From assembly GCA_018824795.1 (NCBI GenBank), contig JAHJFL010000070.1, positions 1 to 8,045 on the forward strand: a stretch of 8,045 bases of DNA. The letters are read 5' to 3'. The stretch is from a bacterium (GTDB lineage: Bacteria; Campylobacterota; Campylobacteria; Campylobacterales; Sulfurimonadaceae). Below, in pieces: positions 1 through 7,444 of this stretch. The position numbers and the translations under genes are program-made. The notes below the pieces were generated by a model. It had not been told where the DNA came from and did not search any database. It was given only the letters and a program-made list of their open reading frames with translations. The number at the start of each line of letters is the position of its first letter. Position 1 is the stretch's first letter.

Positions 1-518
1 AGCGTAAAATAATTTATCTGATTTTGATTTAAACTGTTGTCAAAACTCAACAGCATTCTTCCTTCTTGCCATCTGATTGACTTTAGCTTATGAGACGATG
101 TAATTTTTATATCATCACTTTTTTTACTGCTGGTATATAAAATCTCCGTTTTTCTTTCATCATGAGCCTCTTTTTGAGGAGCTACGAAAGGAGTTTCTTC
201 AATTTTCTTTTCTACAGGAGGAGTTGGAAGAGGTTTTTTACTCGTGTTGTATTGTGAAAGTTCATCTGAATACGCAGAGACATCTATATGCAGTTTGCTG
301 CCGCTCTTAACAATTCCGGTTAAAGCTTTTATTTTAAGCTGTGCATCGTTTTCCATGATAGAACGCAGATAGATACTCTTATAATCATCGTACGCTCGAA
401 ATTGATTGCTCTTATTATTGGTCTGCATAAAAGCATCTGCGCGGTTTAATATCTCATCACTATCGGCAGCATGAAGAGAAAAAATCAATAAAGTAAGTAC
501 TAATAAATGGCGAAGCAT
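1..518 (-). CDS. amiA: N-acetylmuramoyl-L-alanine amidase, AMIN-domain type (N-terminal part, runs off left edge)
   Basis: The 172 codons in the window encode the N-terminus of a probable periplasmic amidase, the enzyme class that cuts the bond between MurNAc and the stem peptide and helps separate daughter cells. The ATG is at 516-518, with an AAGGTGA ribosome site (531-537) inside the last codons of the upstream gene. Residues 1-17 form a signal peptide: short basic start, Leu-rich core, cleavage probably around Leu-His-Ala/Ala-Asp. Residues 18-90 are mostly polar and may be helical. A Pro/Lys/Glu-rich linker covers about 93-123. From about residue 143 the sequence (LKSIRWQEGRMLLSFDN) looks like the start of a beta-rich AMIN domain, which localises such amidases. 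The catalytic Zn-dependent Amidase_3 domain should lie beyond the edge and is not seen, so the name rests on the N-terminal layout plus the gene order known from H. pylori and C. jejuni. Another AMIN-domain envelope protein is the main alternative. Confidence 0.78.
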   Translation of the reverse strand, partial: MLRHLLVLTLLIFSLHAADSDEILNRADAFMQTNNKSNQFRAYDDYKSIYLRSIMENDAQLKIKALTGIVKSGSKLHIDVSAYSDELSQYNTSKKPLPTPPVEKKIEETPFVAPQKEAHDERKTEILYTSSKKSDDIKITSSHKLKSIRWQEGRMLLSFDNSLNQNQINYFT

Positions 519-526
519 ATATTTAT

Positions 527-1618
527 TTATTCACCTTCGGTAAGCTTTTTGAGTAACTCTTTTACAGATATAAGTTCAGTTAATCTGTATCCGTTTGTTC
601 CTGAGAAAAATAGACCGGTTTCAAGATTGCCTTCATAAGCGTCACTGAGTCTGTCTGCTATACAAAAACCAACTGCTTTTGCTTCTTCGCCACGATTACA
701 TGGAGCAACACAGTTAGAAATACATTTAATAGCCGGACCTTCTCTTTTTTCTACAAGTTTTGTCAAGTTTGTTCTCACACCTTGAGCAGGATACCCAACC
801 GGAGAGGCCATAAGTTGTATATCTTCTTTTTTTGCGTTTATAAGTACCTGCTTAAGATTCTCATGAGCATCACACTCAAAAGTACCGATAAAACGCGTAC
901 CCATCTGTACTCCACTTGCCCCCAAAGCCATCATCTCTTCTATATCATTTTTATCCCAAACGCCACCAGCTGCAATAACAGGTATATTTCCCCAAAGTGC
1001 TGCTTCTGCAACCACTGGTGCTACAAGATTTTCTAACTGATTTTCAGGCATTGCACACTGCTCATAAGTAAAACCTTGATGCCCTCCACTCTTAGGACCC
1101 TCAAGAACTACTGCATCTGGAAGTCTGTCATATCTTTGTTTCCATCTTTTACAGATTATTTTCAAAGCTTTTGCAGATGAGACAATTGGCACAAGCGCTA
1201 CATGCGGGTACCCTTCAGTGAATTCGGGCATATTTGTAGGAAGTCCCGCTCCGGTAATAATGATGTCTATACCCGATTCACAAGCATCCGTAACAACACG
1301 GCCATAATCATTAATAGCATATAAAATGTTTGCAGCTAAAGGCTTATCGCCACATATTTTTCTTGCATTTTTTATAATCGCATCAAAACCCTCTTTTGAG
1401 TAAAAGTTTGCAGCATCTAAAGGTCTGTCTGCTACAAGTTTTTTAACGTGTGATTTATTTTCATAATAACCAGTACCTACAGCACTGATTACACCAAGTC
1501 CACCCTCTTTTGAAACATTCCCGGCAAGCTGATCCCAACTAATACCGACACCCATTCCACCTTGTACTATAGGTTTTTCTATAACATATTTACCAATTTT
1601 CAATGACTCAAAACTCAT
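527..1618 (-). CDS. Nitronate monooxygenase / 2-nitropropane dioxygenase family FMN oxidoreductase
   Basis: This is a complete 363-residue TIM-barrel flavoprotein of the NMO/2-nitropropane dioxygenase family (COG2070), which includes nitronate monooxygenases and the FabK enoyl-ACP reductases. Visible motifs are PIVQGGMGVGIS (16-27), GAGLP (123-127), SGGHQGF with His180 at the catalytic histidine position (177-183), the phosphate-binding AAGGV (216-220) and MGTRF (239-243). All fit FMN binding. The C-terminal part is unusual for a minimal NMO: Cys299, Cys303, Cys307 and Cys319 form a C-x3-C-x3-C-x11-C pattern, followed by a Gly-rich segment. No signal peptide is present, so it is cytoplasmic. 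The start ATG (1616-1618) shares one base with the tyrS stop codon (TAATG), and AAAGG lies just upstream inside tyrS, so translation is probably coupled. The true substrate is unknown; nitronate detoxification is the family label. FabK is less likely given the length and Cys-rich tail. Confidence 0.85.
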   Translation of the reverse strand: MSFESLKIGKYVIEKPIVQGGMGVGISWDQLAGNVSKEGGLGVISAVGTGYYENKSHVKKLVADRPLDAANFYSKEGFDAIIKNARKICGDKPLAANILYAINDYGRVVTDACESGIDIIITGAGLPTNMPEFTEGYPHVALVPIVSSAKALKIICKRWKQRYDRLPDAVVLEGPKSGGHQGFTYEQCAMPENQLENLVAPVVAEAALWGNIPVIAAGGVWDKNDIEEMMALGASGVQMGTRFIGTFECDAHENLKQVLINAKKEDIQLMASPVGYPAQGVRTNLTKLVEKREGPAIKCISNCVAPCNRGEEAKAVGFCIADRLSDAYEGNLETGLFFSGTNGYRLTELISVKELLKKLTEGE

Positions 1619-2817
1619 TAATTTACCTTTAATTTTGCAAACTTTCTTTTTCCAACTTGAAGGATGTACTCACCCTTGCATAGTTGAAGCTGCTCATCGG
1701 ATATTTTTTCTTGGTCTATTTTAACAGCACCTTGCTTAATATCTCTTCTTGCCTGCGAAGTAGATGGAGTCATGTTACAATCTACTAAGGCTTTAGCAAT
1801 CCAGATTTCTCCATCGCAACTATAGTCTTCCAAATCTGTTGGAATTTGGCTTTTTGCATGAACATTATCAAACTCTTCTTTTGCAGTTTTAGCTGCGTTT
1901 TGCGAGTGAAATCTTGCAACAATTTCCATTGCTAAATTTTCTTTTACTGTTTTTGGATGAAGGGAACCGTCTAAAACGCCATCTCTAAGAGCTTCAATCT
2001 CATCTAAAGTTTTAGTACTTAAAAGCTCGTAATATCTCCACATTAACTCATCAGAAATACTTAAAACCTTTCCGAACATATCATTTGGCTCATCAGCAAC
2101 CCCAATGTAATTGCCAAGAGATTTACTCATCTTTTGTACGCCATCAAGGCCTTCTAAAATCGGCATCATAAGAACTGACTGTTCTTTGCCTATCTCATAT
2201 GCACGTTGGAGATATCTTCCCATTAAAAGATTGAATTTTTGGTCTGTCCCACCTATTTCAATATCGCTTTTAAGATGTACACTGTCATAGCCTTGTAACA
2301 AAGGATAGATAAACTCACTGATAGAGATAGAAACTCCGCCTTTGTAACGTTTGTCAAAATCATCACGCTCCAGCATTCTTGCAACATTGTAAGTTGTAGT
2401 CAAAGTAAGCATTCCGGATGCGCCAAGTGGATTTATCCATTCTGAATTAAAAACTACCTCAGTTTTAGATTCATCTAGAATTTTGAACACCTGTTCTTTA
2501 TAGCTCTTTGCGTTTTCTAAAATATCTGATTGACTTAAAGTCTTTCTTGTTGCACTTTTTCCGGTTGGATCACCAATTTGCGCAGTAAAATCCCCAATTA
2601 AAAACTGTATTGTTGCTCCATACTTTTGGAATGTAGCCAGCTTTTGCAGAAGCACAGTATGTCCTAGGTGCAAGTCAGGAGCTGTCGGATCAAATCCAGC
2701 TTTTACAGTATATGTTTTACCCTCATTAAAATATGCCTTTAGCAGAGTTTCTATTCTTGGCATATCTATAATTTCAGCACTACCTCTTTGTATCTCTCTT
2801 AAAGCCTCTTGTAACAT
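1618..2817 (-). CDS. tyrS: Tyrosyl-tRNA synthetase (type 2)
   Basis: This complete 399-residue cytoplasmic class I aminoacyl-tRNA synthetase activates tyrosine with ATP and charges tRNA-Tyr. The Rossmann catalytic domain carries the HIGH signature as HLGH (50-53), the [14 protein letters not shown] segment (75-88) typical of the longer TyrZ-like type 2 enzymes, the tyrosine-site stretch around QGYDS (175-179), GGTDQ (189-193), and the mobile KMSKS loop intact at 229-233. An anticodon-binding helical region follows, and an S4-like RNA-binding domain (about 340-399; [12 protein letters not shown] at 354-365) closes the protein. Length is normal for the family. The ATG start at 2815-2817 has AGGAA (2827-2831) about nine bases upstream. 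It lies 20 bp after spoT and overlaps the next gene by one base, so it is inside the operon. No T-box or other leader is visible. Confidence 0.97.
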   Translation of the reverse strand: MLQEALREIQRGSAEIIDMPRIETLLKAYFNEGKTYTVKAGFDPTAPDLHLGHTVLLQKLATFQKYGATIQFLIGDFTAQIGDPTGKSATRKTLSQSDILENAKSYKEQVFKILDESKTEVVFNSEWINPLGASGMLTLTTTYNVARMLERDDFDKRYKGGVSISISEFIYPLLQGYDSVHLKSDIEIGGTDQKFNLLMGRYLQRAYEIGKEQSVLMMPILEGLDGVQKMSKSLGNYIGVADEPNDMFGKVLSISDELMWRYYELLSTKTLDEIEALRDGVLDGSLHPKTVKENLAMEIVARFHSQNAAKTAKEEFDNVHAKSQIPTDLEDYSCDGEIWIAKALVDCNMTPSTSQARRDIKQGAVKIDQEKISDEQLQLCKGEYILQVGKRKFAKLKVN

Positions 2818-2826
2818 TTAAATATA

Positions 2827-2831
2827 TTCCT
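2827..2831 (-). promoter_or_regulatory. tyrS ribosome binding site, partly within a small inverted repeat
   Basis: AGGAA on the minus strand sits nine bases before the tyrS ATG. Part of it is the 3' arm of a short inverted repeat (2829-2851: CCTAT, 13-base spacer, ATAGG) that also contains the spoT stop codon. The hairpin would be weak (five pairs, two of them G-C). Pairing could reduce tyrS initiation unless ribosomes finishing spoT open it, but this is only an inference. Confidence 0.45.
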
Positions 2832-2837
2832 ATTTTA

Positions 2838-4991
2838 TTAATTTTTATAGGCATCATCAGTTCTTATCAGATGAATAACCTTTATTTTTTTCTCTATTTT
2901 ATTGCGAAGTGATTGAATATCAGCTTCTTTTGACTCAAATCCAATCTCGCAGTATTTGATATATGTATTGCTTTCTTTTCCTAATTCTATAGAATTAATA
3001 TCAATATTGAGCTTCACCAAATAGGTTAGAAATTCTGCCAAAGCACCCTTTTCATTATGTAAAGAAGCAATGAGATTATAATTATAAATATTTAAATTTT
3101 CCCATTTCACATAAACCATAGGCTCATTTGCTTCTAATTTCTTCGCTGCTGTATTACACATTTTATGATGCACATGAACTTTCGATTTATCTAAAAATCC
3201 TAAAATCTGATCACCAGTTTTTGGATGACAACAATAATCAAAAACAACGTCATTCACGCCAGTAACACTGAATATTTCTATTCCCGAGAGTATGCTTGAT
3301 TTAAGTTTAAATCTATGTTTAGACAAAAAACTTTTAAATCTGCTATTTTTACTGATGTCGCTTGTGTATTTATGTATCACACTTTTCAAACTTTCAACAT
3401 CTGAGGCTATCGCGGCTCGGTTTTCAATTTTATTTACTTCGAGCCACTCTTCGACTCTAGTATTGTTTAAGTTCATCGCTGTTGCCAAAATATTTGTTGC
3501 CAATTTGTTATTAATTTCACGAACTCTGGAGTTGCAATTCAAACGCATATTGGCAGTTGCTTTAGATGTTTTAACCGCATCAATCCAGCTACATCTTGTA
3601 ATAATCTCATCTGAGAGTTTAATTTTTACAATGTCTCCATTTTTAACTTCCGCCAATAGAGATGATTTAACTCTGTTAATGAGACAAGAATCAGCCTTAT
3701 TCCCAACTTCAGTATGAACGGCATAAGCAAAATCCAGAGCAACAGCACCACGCGGAAGCATAAAAGGATCCCCTGTAGGAGAAAAAACAGAGATATCATC
3801 TGAATAGAGATCATTTTTTATGAGTTCATAAAAATCTTCTACGGATTCATTTTGATACTGTAAATTATTAAGCCAGTCAAGTTTAATGTTATTGCCACCG
3901 TTTTTATATTTCCAATGAGCAGCAACTCCAAGTTCTGCAGTTTTATGCATAGTATAGGTTCGAATCTGAACTTCAAAAATAGTAGTATCATGAAAAACAG
4001 TCGTGTGAATTGTTTGGTATCCATTATCTTTTGCAACAGCAATATAATCTTTAAAACGCGATGATAAAGGCTGAAAATTAAGATGAATTAGCCCCAAAAT
4101 GTTATAACACTTTACAGCATCCGTAGTCAGAATTCTTACTGCTAAAAGGTCTAAAACCTCATCAATTCCAACACCTTTTCTCTGCATTTTCAAGTAAATA
4201 GAATAACGGTGTTTTACACGTGAGAGAATCTCAAAATCTTCTTCACAAAAGCCATTTGTCAAAAGAATTCTTGTAATCGAATCTTTAAACTCGGTAAGTT
4301 TCATATCTATAGCATGGTAGTTTGTATCGAGATAGTTATCAATATGATGTTTTTCTTCTTTAAACAGATAGCCAAAACTCAAATCTTCGAGCATATTTTT
4401 TAAAAATGAAATACCTAAACGCTGAGCAATAGGAGCATACACAACCAGTGTCTCTTCTGCAATTCTGAGCTGTTTATGTGGAGGCAGTGCATCGAGTGTG
4501 AGCATATTATGCAGTCTATCACAAAGCTTTACGACTAAAACTCTTATATCTTCTATACTCGCTAAAAGCATTTTTCGAAATGTTAAAGCAGAAACCACTA
4601 ACTTTTCATTCGATGAAGATGGTAGGAGTTCAGCATCTCTTATCTTGTCAATTTTTGTAAGTCCGCCAACTAGGTGCGCAACATCAGAACCAAAAAGCCT
4701 TGAAACATCTTCTATATCAGCATCAGTATCTTCAACCACATCATGCAAAAGTGCGGCTATCGCCATTGATTCATCATTAGTTATGGAAGCAACAATGCTA
4801 GCAACCAAAATTGGATGAATAACATAAGGTTCGCCACTTTTTCTTCGTTGCGTTTTATGTGCTTCTATGGAGTATGCTAATGCTTTTTCAAGAGAGGGAG
4901 AAGATGCTATCTGGACAAAGAGGTATGCTTTTGCCGAGTCAACATCATGAAGATGTTTAACTTTTTCTATATCTATTTGACTCAGCGGCAA
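2838..4991 (-). CDS. spoT: Bifunctional (p)ppGpp synthetase/hydrolase (Rel/SpoT family)
   Basis: This is a full-length 717-residue RelA/SpoT homologue that makes and degrades the stringent-response alarmone. The HD hydrolase domain is intact: His59, HD at 83-84, ED at 87-88 and DRLHN at 158-162 are the metal/substrate residues. In the synthetase domain, HRYSIYLKM (261-269), Asp281, NGYQTIHT (323-330) and EVQIRT (340-345) are present. RFKD (312-315) matches the RXKD signature of bifunctional enzymes rather than the EXDD of synthetase-only RelA. A TGS domain follows (about 398-460). A Cys-rich ribosome-contacting motif has CC at 587-588, His608 and Cys612, and a C-terminal ACT domain spans about 636-708. 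Translation begins at TTG (4989-4991): no ATG lies near, and the next Met (residue 76) would remove part of the HD domain. Only four bases separate it from rpoZ. Campylobacterota usually carry this as their main or only long RSH enzyme. Confidence 0.96.
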   Translation of the reverse strand: MPLSQIDIEKVKHLHDVDSAKAYLFVQIASSPSLEKALAYSIEAHKTQRRKSGEPYVIHPILVASIVASITNDESMAIAALLHDVVEDTDADIEDVSRLFGSDVAHLVGGLTKIDKIRDAELLPSSSNEKLVVSALTFRKMLLASIEDIRVLVVKLCDRLHNMLTLDALPPHKQLRIAEETLVVYAPIAQRLGISFLKNMLEDLSFGYLFKEEKHHIDNYLDTNYHAIDMKLTEFKDSITRILLTNGFCEEDFEILSRVKHRYSIYLKMQRKGVGIDEVLDLLAVRILTTDAVKCYNILGLIHLNFQPLSSRFKDYIAVAKDNGYQTIHTTVFHDTTIFEVQIRTYTMHKTAELGVAAHWKYKNGGNNIKLDWLNNLQYQNESVEDFYELIKNDLYSDDISVFSPTGDPFMLPRGAVALDFAYAVHTEVGNKADSCLINRVKSSLLAEVKNGDIVKIKLSDEIITRCSWIDAVKTSKATANMRLNCNSRVREINNKLATNILATAMNLNNTRVEEWLEVNKIENRAAIASDVESLKSVIHKYTSDISKNSRFKSFLSKHRFKLKSSILSGIEIFSVTGVNDVVFDYCCHPKTGDQILGFLDKSKVHVHHKMCNTAAKKLEANEPMVYVKWENLNIYNYNLIASLHNEKGALAEFLTYLVKLNIDINSIELGKESNTYIKYCEIGFESKEADIQSLRNKIEKKIKVIHLIRTDDAYKN

Positions 4992-4995
4992 ATGA

Positions 4996-5217
4996 TTACT
5001 TTTCTATATTTTTGAAACCCTTGATGACTACAAGGCCTTCAGCAAGTTCCATAAGTGCTAAATCAGCAGGCTTAATACTTTTAGTATCAATATTGATCTT
5101 ACTTGGTGAACCATTAGAAATCTCATCACATCTTTTCGCTACTGCGATTGCGATTTGGTAACGATCTAAATGTGGGTTATTATCTAAAATTTTTGCTGTC
5201 AGTTCTTCAACTTTCAT
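4996..5217 (-). CDS. rpoZ: DNA-directed RNA polymerase subunit omega
   Basis: This 73-residue protein is the small omega subunit that supports folding and assembly of the beta' subunit in RNA polymerase. The diagnostic stretch is RYQIAIAVAKRCDEI (19-33), which aligns with the conserved RFxLVxxAAxRA region of omega, and KPADLALMELAEG (49-61) matches the second conserved helix. It is shorter than the 91-residue E. coli protein, as expected in this phylum. The ATG (5215-5217) has a good AAAGGAA ribosome site (5222-5228) five bases or so away. The N-terminus reads MKVEEL and lacks the MAR start that forms part of ppGpp site 1 in E. coli RNA polymerase. It sits 15 bp after pyrH and 4 bp before spoT; linkage of rpoZ and spoT is widespread in bacteria. 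Confidence 0.93.
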   Translation of the reverse strand: MKVEELTAKILDNNPHLDRYQIAIAVAKRCDEISNGSPSKINIDTKSIKPADLALMELAEGLVVIKGFKNIEK

Positions 5218-5220
5218 GTT

Positions 5221-5228
5221 GTTCCTTT
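5221..5228 (-). promoter_or_regulatory. rpoZ ribosome binding site
   Basis: AAAGGAAC on the minus strand lies in the 15-bp gap after the pyrH stop, at normal spacing from the rpoZ ATG. It fixes the start of this short gene and so confirms that the omega N-terminus is MKVEEL. Confidence 0.7.
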
Positions 5229-5232
5229 GAAA

Positions 5233-5943
<711 letters not shown>

Positions 5944-5948
5944 CTATC

Positions 5949-5956
5949 CACCTTTT
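5949..5956 (-). promoter_or_regulatory. pyrH ribosome binding site
   Basis: AAAGGTGG on the minus strand is a strong Shine-Dalgarno sequence about five bases before the pyrH ATG. It is the best match in the operon, fitting a highly translated first gene. Confidence 0.7.
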
Positions 5957-5971
5957 AGTAAAAATCGAGGA

Positions 5972-5977
5972 ATTATA
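5972..5977 (-). promoter_or_regulatory. Putative sigma-70 type promoter (-10 box) for the pyrH operon
   Basis: On the minus strand a perfect TATAAT follows a T-rich run (TTTTTTAG just upstream). This resembles the Campylobacterota housekeeping promoters, which keep the -10 box and T-rich upstream DNA but often lack a clear -35. No good TTGACA is seen at 16-18 bp. Transcription would start near 5965, giving a leader of about 20 bases, too short for an attenuator. It would drive pyrH through at least amiA. Confidence 0.6.
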
Positions 5978-6086
5978 CTAAAAAATGTCTTTGAATTTAC
6001 TTTGAGTATAGGAGATAAATTCATAAATAAATATATTTGTAAAACTATTTCACAACTACATTGTCTTTTTATAAGTGCTCTTTTAC

Positions 6087-6092
6087 TATAAT
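6087..6092 (+). promoter_or_regulatory. Putative sigma-70 type promoter (-10 box) for the unknown gene and protease
   Basis: A perfect TATAAT lies about 37 bp before the ATG at 6129, preceded by T-rich DNA (TCTTTTTATAAG and CTTTTAC). TTGTCT at 6061-6066 is a poor -35 candidate with a 20-bp spacer. Transcription would start near 6099, leaving a leader of about 30 bases. It is the only obvious promoter for the two-gene unit in this window. Confidence 0.55.
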
Positions 6093-6128
6093 CGAAATCT
6101 TAAAATCTACATTCTATAAAGTGAGTTT

Positions 6129-7442
6129 ATGAGCTGGTTAAATTTTTTTGAATCCAAAACAAAAATGAAACATGCCTTTGGTCGAGGTACGAATGCGACT
6201 ATTTCTTCTGATGAAGAAGAACTTTTCAATAAATCCTATGAAGCATTTGAAAAAAAAGATTATATCAACGCCTATGAGTATTTTTTTAATTCTTTGCAAA
6301 ACTTTACAAATGAAGTTGCAAATGAAAATATAATTATGCAAAAAAATGAAAATGAGCTGCATTTTGAACTCTTTCAAGGAACCGCGAAAGTTACTGGAAC
6401 AATCACTCAGGAAACCTTTTATGCTGAAGTTATTATGGTTCATAAATCAGATGCAAACGTCGCTCTTAAGCGTTATCTTCTTGAGCGAAACTATCAACTT
6501 ACCTATGCTAACTATTTTACTGAGGATTCATACATTAAACTCAAACTTTTTCATGACAACACCACTATGAGTCCACAAAAAATCTTCTTTCCTATGAGAG
6601 AAATTGCCTTAAACGCAGACTTTGACAAGGAACATACTAAAAGTGAATTTAAAGAGATATCGCTTCAAGATTTAGATCATTTAGAAAAAATGGATGAAGA
6701 AGAGCTACAGATAAAATTCAACTATTTAAGCGAACAGATCCAAGAAGTTGAACTCAAAGTTGCAACACTCCCATCAAATGATAATGCGGGTATGCAGGCT
6801 TTTTTATACTTAAATCTGTTTTTCGAAATTGATTATCTTCTTGTTCCGAAATGCTCAATTTATCAAAATATGAGCAAAAAAATTGTCGAATATTTTTCTG
6901 ATGATGACACTACCATAGAGTCAAAAAACGAGGAACTCAAACGCTATACAAATGTACTTAAAGAGATGCCTTTTGAAGAGTTCAAAGGTAATTTTTATAA
7001 TGCAAAATATACTTTCAATCCAACGGAAAAAACCTCTTTTGAAGAACTCAGCATCTTTATTCACGAATCTCTTATGAAAATACGCTGGTATAAAAACAAC
7101 AGATATCATCAGATTATTCCAACAATATACAAGTATATTGCGTTTTATATACTTTATAACTATGGTTTAAACCCCGTCATCAGAAATCTTCTTCATCTAC
7201 TTGTTGAGATTCAAAATCCTGACTTTTTTAAAAAATTGGGCTATTCAACACTCTATAATCAGGATGAAAACAGCTTTTCGAAAAGAACTATAATATCTCG
7301 AATTGAAGAGATTATTCTTCCTAGTCAAAAACGTTTTAAGTTACTGAAGCCTTTTGGCAATGAACTCAACTTCACAAGTTTAAATGAACTCAGCAACAGC
7401 TACTATTTACAAATTAAAAATTTAAATTTTGAGGAGATTTGA
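6129..7442 (+). CDS. Unrecognised 437-residue soluble protein with TPR-like N-terminus, paired with a protease
   Basis: I do not recognise this protein. It begins MSWLNFFESK and has no signal peptide or convincing transmembrane helix, so it is probably cytoplasmic; the most hydrophobic stretch (about 329-360) is interrupted by polar residues. Residues 31-59 form a helix pair with TPR-like spacing (FNKSYEAFEKKDYINAYEYF at 33-52). Residues 76-170 alternate strands and a helix (ELHFELFQGTAKVTGTI, then a helix near 109-120, then IKLKLF) in a way loosely like YbjN/type III chaperone folds, which is inference only. Residues 175-212 are acidic and probably coiled-coil. The C-terminal half (220-400) is helical and rich in aromatic residues. 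No catalytic motif is apparent. The ATG has a modest AAAGTGAG ribosome site with tight spacing; Met13 lacks one. The last codons hold the ribosome site of the protease gene two bases downstream, so the two products probably act together, for example as adaptor or substrate and protease. Confidence 0.85.
   Translation: MSWLNFFESKTKMKHAFGRGTNATISSDEEELFNKSYEAFEKKDYINAYEYFFNSLQNFTNEVANENIIMQKNENELHFELFQGTAKVTGTITQETFYAEVIMVHKSDANVALKRYLLERNYQLTYANYFTEDSYIKLKLFHDNTTMSPQKIFFPMREIALNADFDKEHTKSEFKEISLQDLDHLEKMDEEELQIKFNYLSEQIQEVELKVATLPSNDNAGMQAFLYLNLFFEIDYLLVPKCSIYQNMSKKIVEYFSDDDTTIESKNEELKRYTNVLKEMPFEEFKGNFYNAKYTFNPTEKTSFEELSIFIHESLMKIRWYKNNRYHQIIPTIYKYIAFYILYNYGLNPVIRNLLHLLVEIQNPDFFKKLGYSTLYNQDENSFSKRTIISRIEEIILPSQKRFKLLKPFGNELNFTSLNELSNSYYLQIKNLNFEEI
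7431..7436 (+). promoter_or_regulatory. Protease ribosome binding site inside the upstream gene
   Basis: GAGGAG lies eight bases before the ATG at 7445 and within the final codons of the unknown gene. It is a strong site, fixes the protease start, and supports coupled translation of the pair. Confidence 0.7.
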
Positions 7443-7444
7443 GT

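Larger units (their letters stand above)
5944..6128. other. Divergent intergenic region
   Basis: This 185-bp very AT-rich spacer separates the pyrH operon from the right-hand gene pair and appears to hold one promoter in each direction. A short perfect palindrome, AAATATATTT, lies near its middle (6029-6038). In such AT-rich DNA that may be chance, but its position between two promoters makes an operator conceivable. No terminator hairpin or small RNA is evident. Confidence 0.6.

Noticed and set aside
782..1036. Plus-strand open frame opposite the oxidoreductase gene
   Set aside because: It lies entirely within a gene with clear family motifs on the other strand, and its Cys/His/Phe-rich translation resembles no protein.
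3292..3717. 141-codon plus-strand open frame opposite spoT
   Set aside because: Its hydrophobic, Leu/Ser-rich translation is what the antisense of this AT-rich gene yields; no ribosome site, and the spoT TGS and following domains cover it.
4498..4818. 106-codon plus-strand open frame opposite the HD domain of spoT
   Set aside because: It is antisense to conserved catalytic codons, has Ser-rich low-complexity translation and no promoter.
2838..4991. Calling the alarmone enzyme a synthetase-only RelA
   Set aside because: All HD hydrolase residues are intact and the synthetase domain has RFKD (RXKD type) instead of EXDD.
6138..6443. Minus-strand open frame opposite the unknown gene
   Set aside because: The plus-strand frame is far longer, has a promoter and ribosome site, and flows into the protease gene; the antisense product is Phe/Ile-rich noise.
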